NCBI GenBank assembly: GCA_021151695.1
Contig: JAGKWU010000001.1
Span: 248,001-312,000, forward strand
Origin: Cellvibrionaceae bacterium
GTDB taxonomy: Bacteria > Pseudomonadota > Gammaproteobacteria > Pseudomonadales > Cellvibrionaceae
DNA: 64,000 nt
Direction: 5' to 3'
Below the pieces are notes generated by a model. It ran no database searches. It worked only from the letters and a program-made list of their open reading frames with translations, and was not told the DNA's origin. This document shows, in pieces, positions 1 through 7,471 of this stretch. The translations under genes were made by a program, and so were the position numbers. Each line of letters opens with the position of its first letter. Positions within the stretch are counted from its first letter, which is position 1.

Positions 1-607
1 CAAGGCTTTTACACCAATCGTTGGATTCGCTACGCGACGCACTGGCAATGATGCGCAACTCGGGCAGCTGCTTTGCCAATTGAATAGCTATAGAACCCAC
101 GCCGCCGGCGCCGCCGATGATCAGCAAACTTTTACCGGCAGAGTTATCCTTATTGATGTGCAATCGCTCAAACATACCCTCAGCTGCGGTGATTGCTGTT
201 AGTGGCAAGGCTGCAGCTTCTGCAAATCCCAGCGTTTCAGGCTTTTTCCCCACAATGCGCTCATCAATTAACTGATACTCGCTGTTACTGCCTGCGCGGG
301 TAATATCACCGGCGTAGTACACTTGGTCGCCAACCTTGAATAATTCCACCTGATCTCCTATCGCCACCACCGTACCCGCCGCATCCCAACCCAGCACGCG
401 ATAATTCTCCTCCACTTTCGCTTTGGGGCTTCGCACTTTGGTATCCACTGGATTAACCGAAACCGCATGTACTTGCACCAGTAAATCCCAGCCTCCAGGC
501 TGGGGTAGAGGCAAGCTGATATCCACCAGCGAGTTTTCGTCAGTTACGGGTAAATAAGCCTTTAGGCCTACGGCTTTCATCATTTGGGGGAGCGTTGAGT
601 TAGTCAT
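1..607 (-). CDS. Zinc-type alcohol dehydrogenase-like / quinone oxidoreductase (3' end cut by window)
   Basis: The reading frame starts with ATG at 607 and runs off the left edge after 202 codons. It encodes the N-terminal GroES-like part of a medium-chain dehydrogenase/reductase (motif VSVNPVDTKVR, then GWDAAGTVVAIG) and the start of the Rossmann domain (LLIIGGAGGVGSIAIQLAK). This pattern is typical of NAD(P)H:quinone reductases and the zinc-binding alcohol dehydrogenase family 1 group. Such cytoplasmic enzymes reduce quinones or activated alkenes with NADPH. I see no structural-zinc cysteine cluster in the visible part, so a zinc-free quinone reductase is likely. It is divergent from the LysR gene at 735, the usual arrangement for a regulator and its target. 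The exact substrate cannot be told. Confidence 0.85.
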   Translation of the reverse strand, partial: MTNSTLPQMMKAVGLKAYLPVTDENSLVDISLPLPQPGGWDLLVQVHAVSVNPVDTKVRSPKAKVEENYRVLGWDAAGTVVAIGDQVELFKVGDQVYYAGDITRAGSNSEYQLIDERIVGKKPETLGFAEAAALPLTAITAAEGMFERLHINKDNSAGKSLLIIGGAGGVGSIAIQLAKQLPELRIIASASRSESNDWCKSL

Positions 608-734
608 AGTGTTTAATCCTTAAAGTGGGCATTGAGTTGATATGTAGGCCAGCTTATATTTATTAAGGCAATTTGATAATCACACCAACAATTGAATAAC
701 TATCAAATATTTTTTGACAGTACGAGCTAGCAAT
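608..734. promoter_or_regulatory. Divergent promoter region with LysR-type operator
   Basis: This AT-rich spacer separates two divergent start codons. It contains a perfect 8-bp inverted repeat, ATTTGATA at 671-678 and TATCAAAT at 701-708, separated by 22 bases. A partly symmetrical AT-rich dyad of this kind between a LysR gene and its divergent neighbour is the expected binding site for the regulator. That the LysR protein binds here is inference from position and symmetry. Confidence 0.6.
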
Positions 735-1688
735 ATGAGCAAAACCTATTCGTTACAAGATCTGGAGCTCTGCCTGCGTGTAGCAGAGCGCGGCAATATG
801 AGCGAAGCCGGGCGCGAATTGGGACTCACCACAGCAGCAGTTTCCGCTGCGATCAAACGCCTGGAGCTGGCCCTGGGCGCTAACCTGTTTGATCGCACCA
901 CACGCAGTATGCGTCTCAGCGCCGCAGGGGAGATCTTTATCCCTCACTTACAGCAGGTGCTCGGCGGACTGGATGTGGCTGAGAGCGAATTGCGAAACCT
1001 TCAAGGATTGGTATCCGGTGAGATACGTATCAGTATGCCGTCTGATCTGGGGCGGAATTTACTATTAGAGCTGTTAGATGGTTTTCAGAATATACACCCC
1101 AACTTGAAGTTTATCGTGTATATCTCTGATTCTGTTCAGGATTTATATCGCGAAGGGCTGGATTTGGTCATTCGTTATGGCGACCAGAAGGATTCAGGCC
1201 TGATAGCGCAAAAACTCTGTGACAACCGACGGGTGTTGGCCGCCGCTCCCGCTTACGTCGCCAGGGTCGGACAGCCGGCAACTCTGGCAGATCTCATCAA
1301 CCACAACTGTATTCTCTTTTACCGCAACGACAGCCCCTACAGTAAATGGCTCTTTGAAGTGGATGGGCGCGAACAGACGATACAGGTTAAGGGCAACAGA
1401 TACGCCAATGACGGGGAGTTAGTAAAGCGTTGGGCGCTGGCCGGCCACGGCATTGTTTACAAATCCAGGCTGGATATAGCGCGAGAGCTGGAAAATGGCA
1501 GCCTGGTGGAATTACTCCCCAATCAATACCAGGGCCAGACGGCTCCTCTATACGCTGTATATAAAGAGCGCCGCTATCAAACCTATCGCATGGCGCAACT
1601 TCTTGGCTATCTACGCCAACACATGGGAAACCTGGAAGCCAAACAACAGGAAGCGGGGTTAATGGGGCAAACTGAAGAGAAGCAATAA
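735..1688 (+). CDS. LysR family transcriptional regulator
   Basis: A 317-residue protein with an N-terminal winged helix-turn-helix (about residues 8-65; LTTAAVSAAIKRLE is the recognition region) and a C-terminal periplasmic-binding-protein-like effector domain (about 85-295). The length is normal for the family. I chose ATG at 735 rather than the in-frame TTG at 714, because residues just before the HTH in this family are few and 735 gives the usual spacing. It probably controls the divergent quinone-oxidoreductase-like gene and itself. The inducer cannot be predicted. The overall look is of the large CrgA/AaeR-like subgroup often found beside oxidoreductases. Confidence 0.9.
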   Translation: MSKTYSLQDLELCLRVAERGNMSEAGRELGLTTAAVSAAIKRLELALGANLFDRTTRSMRLSAAGEIFIPHLQQVLGGLDVAESELRNLQGLVSGEIRISMPSDLGRNLLLELLDGFQNIHPNLKFIVYISDSVQDLYREGLDLVIRYGDQKDSGLIAQKLCDNRRVLAAAPAYVARVGQPATLADLINHNCILFYRNDSPYSKWLFEVDGREQTIQVKGNRYANDGELVKRWALAGHGIVYKSRLDIARELENGSLVELLPNQYQGQTAPLYAVYKERRYQTYRMAQLLGYLRQHMGNLEAKQQEAGLMGQTEEKQ

Positions 1689-1715
1689 GGACAGGAGAAA
1701 TACAAGATGCAGATA

Positions 1716-1740
1716 GAAAAAAGGCGCCCTAAGGCGCCTC
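1716..1740 (-). terminator. Rho-independent terminator of ppnP
   Basis: Hairpin AGGCGCC (1722-1728), loop CTAA, GGCGCCT (1733-1739). Read on the minus strand it is followed by a run of T (complement of the A run at 1716-1721), so it ends the ppnP transcript. The plus-strand T run is short (CTTT), so it may also weakly stop lysR. Confidence 0.75.
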
Positions 1741-1752
1741 TTTGGGTGAAAC

Positions 1753-2034
1753 TTACTCGTATTTGCAGAGGTAAGAAGTTTCAACATCCGCCGTGCACTT
1801 GAAGCGTTGGTTAGCTTCAACAATAAAGGTTTCACCCGGCTTAAAGGTTTCCGCTTTGTCGCTGCCTGGCAGTACCACAGTCAAACTTCCGCTTACCACG
1901 GTCATATATTCTTTTTGGCTGGTGCCAAACTCATAATCACCTTTGGCCATAACACCAACAGTAGCTGGCAGGGTTTCGGTTTGGAAGGCGATAGACTTAA
2001 CCGCACCATTGAAGTATTCGTTTACTTTAAACAT
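1753..2034 (-). CDS. ppnP: Pyrimidine/purine nucleoside phosphorylase (PpnP, DUF1255)
   Basis: A 93-residue single-domain cupin that matches the PpnP (formerly YaiE) family over its whole length (MFKVNEYFNGAVKSIAF at the start, FIVEANQRFKC near the end). Family members cleave nucleosides with phosphate to give the free base and ribose 1-phosphate, in nucleoside salvage. ATG at 2034 is preceded by GGAGAT at good spacing, so it is preferred over upstream in-frame starts. It stands alone as a single-gene unit closed by a terminator. Confidence 0.92.
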   Translation of the reverse strand: MFKVNEYFNGAVKSIAFQTETLPATVGVMAKGDYEFGTSQKEYMTVVSGSLTVVLPGSDKAETFKPGETFIVEANQRFKCTADVETSYLCKYE

Positions 2035-2140
2035 GGCATATCTCCATGAGGGGAATTGATGGGAAATCTTGCCCGGACGCAACGCCCGGTGAGCCCGGCC
2101 CAAATACTGCGAAGGCGCTGGGACAAAACAGACACACATA

Positions 2141-2170
2141 AAAAAGGCCGCATTAATATGCGGCCTTTTT
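2141..2170 (-). terminator. Terminator downstream of tRNA-Asn
   Basis: Hairpin with arms 2141-2153 (AAAAAGGCCGCAT) and 2158-2170 (ATGCGGCCTTTTT), loop TAAT. It is perfectly paired and flanked by A/T runs on both sides, so it can act in both directions. By position it ends the tRNA-Asn transcript. Confidence 0.85.
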
Positions 2171-2180
2171 TACTTTAATT

Positions 2181-2256
2181 TGGCTCCGCCTGCTGGACTC
2201 GAACCAGCGACCCAATGATTAACAGTCATTTGCTCTACCGACTGAGCTAAGGCGGA
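2181..2256 (-). tRNA. tRNA-Asn (GTT)
   Basis: A 76-nt cloverleaf on the minus strand with acceptor arms TCCGCC/GGCGGA, D-arm AGCTCAGTCGGTAGAGC, anticodon loop CTGTTAA giving anticodon GTT, T-arm GGTTCGAGTCC and an encoded CCA end (2181-2183). It is a single-gene unit with its own promoter and terminator. Confidence 0.97.
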
Positions 2257-2286
2257 TCGGTGACTTCCTCTGTGGAAGTGGTGCGC

Positions 2287-2315
2287 ATATTATAGATGAG
2301 ACTTTAGTTGGTCAA
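2287..2315 (-). promoter_or_regulatory. Promoter of tRNA-Asn
   Basis: On the minus strand there is TTGACC (2310-2315), a 17-bp spacer and TAATAT (2287-2292), followed by the GC-rich sequence GCGCACCACTT just downstream. The layout fits a strong sigma70 promoter with a stringent-type discriminator. The same downstream sequence follows the promoter of the other tRNA cluster (6324-6352). Confidence 0.7.
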
Positions 2316-2397
2316 CCCTTTTTTATAAAAAAATCAAAGATTTGGTTGCCTCTGATTATTAAGCCTGCAAGCTGTATTTTGCCTGCGCAAACTGCAC

Positions 2398-3453
2398 TTA
2401 TTTTGACTGCTGATAACGCAACTCAATCACTTTAAAACTTTTATTTTGGGCAATTAATTTTATGGAATTAAAAATGTTTTGTGCTTTTTTTTCTAACCCA
2501 ATAAATTGATTGACCACAAAATAAGCAACACCAGACTCATTAAGATGCTGCGCCGCAGAGCGCAAAAACTTTTCAGTGAGATCGCCATCCACACTAAAGC
2601 CTTGATGGAAAGGCGGATTGCATAAAATCAGATCAAATTTTTCCGTCAGCTCCAAACCGGCATCACTGGCCACAACCTTTGCATTCTCTATCGCATGGCT
2701 ATTCCTGCTCGCCGCCTGTAACGCAGCCGCATTGTTGTCAGTCAGCGCAAAGCTATCAATGGATAAATTCCGCGCGGCAATTGTTAAATAACCATACCCA
2801 CAACCGAGATCCAAACAATTTGCAAAATGCCGCGGCAACTCATTCAATATGCGATGCACTTCAGCCATCAAAAATTCACTGCCTTGATCAATTTTATTCC
2901 AACCAAATAGTCCGGGCTTGCTCCAGATTTGAAATTCATCAAGATTCAAGCAGGGACGCAACTCACGATATCCATCATCAGATAGGGAAGCGCCACCAAG
3001 CTCTGCTTTAGTGAGTTGTGCGGAGTAATTGACGCCATCTTTCTGGATATTTTTTTCACAACCAAAGAGCACACTGGCTTTTTCTATATAGGTTTTTATG
3101 CCTTCGTTCTTTTGTCCACTCAGCCACAGTGTTCCGCCCGGCTTGAGAATTCGACAGGCCTGATTGAGCAAATAATGAGTCACCGCTTTTTCTTTTGAAA
3201 TACGGTAGAACATTTTCTCCAGACTATTATCGGCAATTGACTCCAATTCAAAATCAGAAAACTGCGCAACAAATCCCAGCTGACCTGCTTGCTCGGCAAC
3301 ATCCCAACGATTGGTTACCAACATGGGCTTATTTGACCAAGCTTTCACATCAGGCAAATGGCGCAAAAGATTTTCATCGGTAAGCCAAAGGCTTTGGCTG
3401 TCAGCATGAACTTTAATCTGTTCAACCAGCCAACTAGCAGACACATCTGTCAT
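2398..3453 (-). CDS. RsmC/RlmG-type rRNA (guanine-N2) methyltransferase
   Basis: A 351-residue protein with the two-domain layout of the RsmC/RlmG family: a degenerate N-terminal methyltransferase-like half (RILKPGGTLWLSGQKNEG around residue 105) and a catalytic C-terminal half with SAM motif LDLGCGYGYLTIA and the N2-methylation motif NPPFHQGF. Family members methylate guanines at N2 in 16S (G1207) or 23S (G1835) rRNA. The length is close to RsmC, but I cannot separate RsmC from RlmG by eye. It overlaps the upstream rsuA gene by ATGA and so is the third gene of a truC-rsuA-methyltransferase RNA-modification operon. Confidence 0.82.
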   Translation of the reverse strand: MTDVSASWLVEQIKVHADSQSLWLTDENLLRHLPDVKAWSNKPMLVTNRWDVAEQAGQLGFVAQFSDFELESIADNSLEKMFYRISKEKAVTHYLLNQACRILKPGGTLWLSGQKNEGIKTYIEKASVLFGCEKNIQKDGVNYSAQLTKAELGGASLSDDGYRELRPCLNLDEFQIWSKPGLFGWNKIDQGSEFLMAEVHRILNELPRHFANCLDLGCGYGYLTIAARNLSIDSFALTDNNAAALQAASRNSHAIENAKVVASDAGLELTEKFDLILCNPPFHQGFSVDGDLTEKFLRSAAQHLNESGVAYFVVNQFIGLEKKAQNIFNSIKLIAQNKSFKVIELRYQQSK

Positions 3454-4151
3454 GGGGATTTTCCAAAACTGTTAATTTCTTCTATTGTAAGGCTGCGATA
3501 GCTGCCTGATGGCAATTGCTCACCCAGTGCAATATCACCTATAGCTTCCCGATGCAGCGCGACCACACGATTACCAATAGCAGCAAACATTCGCTTAACC
3601 TGGTGATATTTACCTTCACAAATCCTAAGGCGAGCTAAATTTGGAGCAATTATTTCGAGCTGGGCGGGCAGGGTGGCTTTGCTTTCACTGTGTAAAGTGA
3701 GACCTGTTTCGAATAGCACAATTGCAGACTCAGGGATGGGATCAGCGGTTGTGACAATGTAGGTTTTGCGATGCTCATGGCGCGGCGAGGTAATTTTATG
3801 ATTCCAGTCACCATCATCGGTAATCAATACCAAGCCTGTCGTATCCACATCCAAGCGCCCGGCAATTTGCAAATCTTCTTTAAATGGTTCATCCAGCAAA
3901 TCCAGCACGGTTGGGTGTTCGCTATCATTGTTGGCGCACACATAGCCGGCAGGTTTATACAACATTATGTAGCGAGGTTGGCGAGCAACAACCAGTTCGC
4001 CATCCAAATACACCACATCAGCATCAGAAATGTGCTGATTAGATGTACCCGCCACCTCACCATTCACAGTCACGACACCTTGACGAACCAACTGTTGGAT
4101 CTGGCTGCGACTATAGCGAGTATTTGCACCAATAAATTTATCAAGACGCAT
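3450..4151 (-). CDS. rsuA: 16S rRNA pseudouridine(516) synthase-type enzyme RsuA
   Basis: A 233-residue protein with an N-terminal S4 RNA-binding domain (MRLDKFIGANTRYSRSQ) and an RsuA/RluB/E/F-type pseudouridine synthase domain. The catalytic aspartate lies in GRLDVDTTGLVL, and GKYHQVKRMFAAIGN is the C-terminal family motif. The enzyme isomerises a uridine in small-subunit rRNA. I chose ATG at 4151 because it begins exactly at the S4 domain; an upstream start at 4166 is possible. It overlaps the end of truC and the start of the next gene, so the three are translationally coupled. Confidence 0.85.
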   Translation of the reverse strand: MRLDKFIGANTRYSRSQIQQLVRQGVVTVNGEVAGTSNQHISDADVVYLDGELVVARQPRYIMLYKPAGYVCANNDSEHPTVLDLLDEPFKEDLQIAGRLDVDTTGLVLITDDGDWNHKITSPRHEHRKTYIVTTADPIPESAIVLFETGLTLHSESKATLPAQLEIIAPNLARLRICEGKYHQVKRMFAAIGNRVVALHREAIGDIALGEQLPSGSYRSLTIEEINSFGKSP

Positions 4152-4911
4152 CACTATAACCTGCATTTATTAGCCACTCTGCAGGGACCTTGTCATCCCA
4201 GCCGAAACGACGCAACAAATTGCTCATAGTCATATCCAGCGGTGCCACAATATTAAGCTCCCGATTCAATATCGGATGAGGGAACATCAATTCGGTCGCC
4301 GCCAACAACAAACGATGTGCAAAAAACTCCTGCTGAAAAAAACGATTGTGATTGCCTTTGCCGTGCTTGGCATCGCCAATAATCGGGTGACTGATATGTT
4401 TGAGGTGACGACGAATCTGGTGCTTGCGGCCGGTGCGAGGCAAACACTTTACTAATGAGTAGCGGCTCTCAGGATATTTATCCAAACTGAAGGGCAGGGT
4501 GATCTCTGCGAGGCGCTCAATATCGGTTACTGCCGGCTTTGACTCAGCGGCACGCGCTTTTTTATCGGTATATTTATCCTGCTCTTCGGTAAGCGCGTAA
4601 TCTATTCGCAGTTTTTCAGGCGCAATGCCGCGTACAACAGCCAGGTAGGTCTTTTGTACACTGTGCCCAGCAAATACCGGCCCCATAAGTGCCGCCATTT
4701 CCGCACTCAATGCAAATAAAAGCACACCCGATGTGGGCTTATCCAAGCGATGCAGCGGAAACACATGCTGACCAATCTGATCGCGCAACAACTGCATAGC
4801 AAAACGCGTCTCATGGCGATCAATTTCGCTGCGATGCACCAGCAGGCCACTAGGCTTGTTAATCGCAATTAAATATTCATCGCGATATAAAATACTGAGC
4901 TGATCACCCAT
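4141..4911 (-). CDS. truC: tRNA pseudouridine(65) synthase TruC
   Basis: A 256-residue RluA-superfamily pseudouridine synthase. It has LYRDEYLIAINKPSGLLVHR at the start, catalytic aspartate in FPLHRLDKPTSGVL and the basic motif TGRKHQIRRHLKHI. Length and the lack of an S4 domain match TruC, which modifies U65 in certain tRNAs. ATG at 4911 is preferred to the in-frame TTG at 4917. It is the first gene of the RNA-modification operon, behind the folD terminator. Confidence 0.88.
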   Translation of the reverse strand: MGDQLSILYRDEYLIAINKPSGLLVHRSEIDRHETRFAMQLLRDQIGQHVFPLHRLDKPTSGVLLFALSAEMAALMGPVFAGHSVQKTYLAVVRGIAPEKLRIDYALTEEQDKYTDKKARAAESKPAVTDIERLAEITLPFSLDKYPESRYSLVKCLPRTGRKHQIRRHLKHISHPIIGDAKHGKGNHNRFFQQEFFAHRLLLAATELMFPHPILNRELNIVAPLDMTMSNLLRRFGWDDKVPAEWLINAGYSDAS

Positions 4912-4938
4912 AACCAATCACTAAGGTTCCGCAATAAA

Positions 4939-4960
4939 AAAAGGGGCCAATGCCCCTTTT
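4939..4960 (-). terminator. Terminator of folD
   Basis: Arms AAAAGGGGC (4939-4947) and GCCCCTTTT (4952-4960), loop CAAT. On the minus strand the hairpin is followed by a long T run, so it ends the folD transcript before truC. Confidence 0.85.
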
Positions 4961-4978
4961 AGGATTCGCGTACAAATT

Positions 4979-5833
4979 TTATTTTGCAGCGCCCATTTTC
5001 TTTTCGCCTGAGTCAACGCTCTGGTAAATCAGCGTGTTGATAGTCATAGGACCAACGCCACCGGGGACCGGTGTGTAAGCCGCAACGCGATTAACCAGCG
5101 GAGCCAATTCAATATCACCAACACCACCGGGGTGGTAGCCAGCATCAACAACGACAGCGCCATCTTTAATCCATTCGGCTTTGATAAATTCTGGTTTACC
5201 TACAGCACCAACCAGAATATCTGCCTGCTTGATCAACTCAGGCAGATTTTGTGTACGTGAATGACAAATGGTGACTGTACAGTTTGCATTCAACAGCATC
5301 ATCGCCATTGGCTTGCCAAGAATAGGGCTGCGACCGACAACAACGGCATGCTTACCAGAGAAAGGAATATTGTAGGCTTCGAGCAAGCGCATAATGCCTT
5401 TAGGAGTGGCACAACCATAAGCTTCCTCGCCCATACTCATGCGACCAAAGCCAAGACAAGTAACACCATCAACATCTTTCTCAGCACTGATAGCATCAAA
5501 ACACAAACGCTCATCAATTTGCTCAGGCACTGGATGCTGCAAGAGTATGCCGTGCACATTGGGGTTGTTATTTAGTTCGTGGATTTTGGCGAGCAGCTCT
5601 TCAGTGGTAGTGCTTGAAGGCAATTCAACCTTCAAGGAATCCATACCAATGCGCTCGCAGGCATTGCCTTTCATTTTCACATAGGTCGCCGATGCTGGAT
5701 CGTCGCCCACCAGGATGGTGGCAAGTATTGGCGTCTGGCCATTGGTGGCCGCCTTCAAGCTGGCAACGCGTTGCGATAATTCTTGTTCAGTTTTTGCAGC
5801 AAGGGCTTTGCCGTCCAATACTAATGCAGACAC
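4979..5833 (-). CDS. folD: Bifunctional methylenetetrahydrofolate dehydrogenase/cyclohydrolase FolD
   Basis: A 284-residue cytoplasmic enzyme that interconverts 5,10-methylene-, methenyl- and 10-formyl-tetrahydrofolate with NADP. The substrate-binding lysine motif YVKMKGNACERIGM, GILLQHPVPE and the Rossmann motif VVVGRSPILGKPMA are all present, as is the C-terminal TPVPGGVGPMTI. The GTG at 5833 is the likely start: it gives the standard length and has a strong ribosome site (CAGGAG) six bases upstream. The longer frame would add an unlikely hydrophobic leader. It lies next to the tRNA cluster as in Pseudomonas. Confidence 0.95.
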   Translation of the reverse strand: MSALVLDGKALAAKTEQELSQRVASLKAATNGQTPILATILVGDDPASATYVKMKGNACERIGMDSLKVELPSSTTTEELLAKIHELNNNPNVHGILLQHPVPEQIDERLCFDAISAEKDVDGVTCLGFGRMSMGEEAYGCATPKGIMRLLEAYNIPFSGKHAVVVGRSPILGKPMAMMLLNANCTVTICHSRTQNLPELIKQADILVGAVGKPEFIKAEWIKDGAVVVDAGYHPGGVGDIELAPLVNRVAAYTPVPGGVGPMTINTLIYQSVDSGEKKMGAAK

Positions 5834-5983
5834 AGAAGTCTCCTGGAAAAGAAAAAATAAAAAGGCGAAAAAGATGCGCGCATTTTCACACAGCACATAG
5901 GGCTATCCAAGTGCTATTAGTGCATCAGAAAGATTAATTTAAGAAGTAGAACTTGAAGAGCGAAATAAAAGAGGGGAAGAAAA

Positions 5984-6060
5984 TGGGGTGGCTGATGGGG
6001 ATCGAACCCACGACCACTGGAATCACAATCCAGGGCTCTACCAACTGAGCTACAGCCACC
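5984..6060 (-). tRNA. tRNA-His (GTG)
   Basis: A minus-strand cloverleaf beginning GGTGGCTGTAGCTCAG, anticodon loop ATTGTGATT (anticodon GTG), T-arm GGTTCGATCCC and an encoded CCA. The extra 5' G that pairs with C73, diagnostic of tRNA-His, is in the acceptor stem. It is the last of three tandem tRNA genes. Confidence 0.97.
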
Positions 6061-6098
6061 GTAGAGAAAAAGCGTTTTAACTTGGGTGTAAATTAAGA

Positions 6099-6175
6099 TG
6101 GCGCACCCGGCAGGATTCGAACCTGCGACCATCCGCTTAGAAGGCGGATGCTCTATCCAGCTGAGCTACGGGCAC
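6099..6175 (-). tRNA. tRNA-Arg (TCT)
   Basis: A 77-nt minus-strand cloverleaf starting GTGCCCGTAGCTCAGCTGG. The anticodon stem-loop CCGCCTTCTAAGCGG gives anticodon TCT, the T-arm is GGTTCGAATCC, and CCA is encoded. It is the middle gene of the Pro-Arg-His cluster. Confidence 0.97.
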
Positions 6176-6212
6176 TTGCTGGAATCTGAACCTTCGCAGG
6201 CTCTAGAAAAAG

Positions 6213-6289
6213 TGGTCGGAGTGGAGGGATTCGAACCCCCGACATTCTGCTCCCAAAGCAGACGCGCTACCGGACTGCGCTACACTCCG
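6213..6289 (-). tRNA. tRNA-Pro (TGG)
   Basis: A 77-nt minus-strand cloverleaf starting CGGAGTGTAGCGCAG, anticodon loop CTTTGGGAG (anticodon TGG), T-arm GGTTCGAATCC, CCA encoded. It is first in the tRNA cluster and directly downstream of the promoter at 6324-6352. Confidence 0.97.
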
Positions 6290-6323
6290 AAACTTGAAAT
6301 GCTGTGCGTTTCAAGTGGTGCGC

Positions 6324-6352
6324 ATCATATCGATGAGGCTTTTACTCGTCAA
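6324..6352 (-). promoter_or_regulatory. Promoter of the Pro-Arg-His tRNA cluster
   Basis: On the minus strand TTGACG (6347-6352), exactly 17 bp, then TATGAT (6324-6329), followed by GCGCACCACTT. Both hexamers are near consensus and the GC-rich stretch after the -10 is a typical stringent-control discriminator of stable RNA promoters. Confidence 0.8.
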
Positions 6353-6516
6353 CGAAAAAATATAAAAATTTCCATTTATTTATTCTGTTAATGCTTTTCT
6401 TTCAAAGCCTTAGCCGTTTTCTAGGCAATCTGAGCAGTTAATAACCCCGGCGACGTCATACTCTTGTTTAAGGAGTCATCTCTGTTCAGAATACCGGCTC
6501 TATATGGAGAATAAGT

Positions 6517-7011
6517 ATGCACGATAAACCCGTCAGCGAAGCCATGAAGCTGGGCATGCGCCGCCTTGCCTCTGGAGTATGTGTTATTGCCGCACGTATC
6601 GGTGAAGAGCATTTTGCCATGACCGCCTCCTCAGTCACCTCGGTATCTGATAATCCGCCTTCGCTTTTGGTCTGCATTAATAAGCTGGTTTCACAGCAAG
6701 CCTATTTCGCCACCTACGGCAGCCGCTTTACTGTCAATGTACTGGGCGATGCCCACCAGGAGGTATCCAACCTTTGCGCCGGCCGAGTGCCCGGGCAAGA
6801 CAGATTTGGGTTGGGCGACTGGCACAAGGACAAGTTTGCTCCTTATCTGGGGGACGCCCAAGCCGTGTTCTTCTGCGAAACCGACATGCTGATCAGCTAT
6901 GGTACTCATCAGATAGTTATTGCTCACATCAAGCGTGTGCACCTGGCAGAAGTGGATTTCGCACCTTTACTTTACGCCGATGGCAGTTATGGCCGTTTTG
7001 AGCGCTGCTAA
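6517..7011 (+). CDS. Flavin reductase-like, FMN-binding domain protein
   Basis: A 164-residue protein covering one flavin_reductase (split-barrel FMN-binding) domain: LASGVCVIAAR, then FAMTASSVTSVSDNPPSLLVCIN and the C-terminal LLYADGSYGRFE. Such proteins reduce FMN or FAD with NAD(P)H, often for a two-component monooxygenase, but no monooxygenase partner is adjacent. Start ATG at 6517 follows TGGAGAATA. It stands alone on the plus strand between the tRNA promoter and a long spacer. Confidence 0.85.
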   Translation: MHDKPVSEAMKLGMRRLASGVCVIAARIGEEHFAMTASSVTSVSDNPPSLLVCINKLVSQQAYFATYGSRFTVNVLGDAHQEVSNLCAGRVPGQDRFGLGDWHKDKFAPYLGDAQAVFFCETDMLISYGTHQIVIAHIKRVHLAEVDFAPLLYADGSYGRFERC

Positions 7012-7471
7012 TGAGGAATCCAAGTGTGCAAAACGACTCACTTGGTCGATGTGAAATTTTTGTGAAATTTACTTGCATCACAAAATTTTTAGTTCTACCG
7101 AGGATTCACGGTTAATGGCCACTAACTTTTTTATGCACATCTTGGGGGCGCTGCTCGCAGGATGAACAAAAAAGCCAAATAAACCGCAAAAAACGCTAAA
7201 AACTGCTTATTATTTTACCTAAGTGATTGAAAAATATAGAAATAAAACAATAGATCAAAAAATGATCAAATTAACTGCGGGTCAGCTTTTGTAAGGGTTT
7301 GCCCTTGTTTCCCAAAATCTATCCACCAAGTTATCCACAGAAAATGTGGACAATTTGCAGATTACGGAATTTGTGCAAAAAAGTTACAGTTTTAATTTTG
7401 TATCACTTTTTTTCACTCTTTTTAGCAGCAGGGAAACACCGTTTTTCCCTCACTTTATTCAGGTTGTAAAT
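7012..7471. other. 460-bp AT-rich intergenic region before gpsA
   Basis: No convincing gene. It holds a very short frame at about 7114-7164 (ATG GCC ACT AAC ..., stop after 15-16 codons) followed by lysine/alanine-like codons broken by a stop, and a pair of DnaA-box-like sites near 7331-7353. The stretch 7180-7270 is strongly AT-rich. A long frame open from 7346 into gpsA is not used; the conserved start is 7472. Confidence 0.6.
7331..7353. promoter_or_regulatory. Inverted DnaA-box-like pair
   Basis: TTATCCACA at 7331-7339 is a perfect strong DnaA box. TGTGGACAA at 7345-7353 is the reverse complement of TTGTCCACA, one base off the consensus. The two face each other with 5 bases between them in the AT-rich spacer upstream of gpsA. 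Binding by DnaA is inference. Confidence 0.4.

Noticed and set aside
7114..7210. Remnant of a histone H1-like lysine/alanine-rich gene
   Set aside because: The codons after 7160 give a few K/A-like repeats, but with a stop and no alignable length; AT-rich sequence can do this by chance.
7331..7353. Replication origin
   Set aside because: Only one perfect DnaA box and one near match; no dnaA, dnaN, gidA or rpmH genes nearby, so not an oriC.
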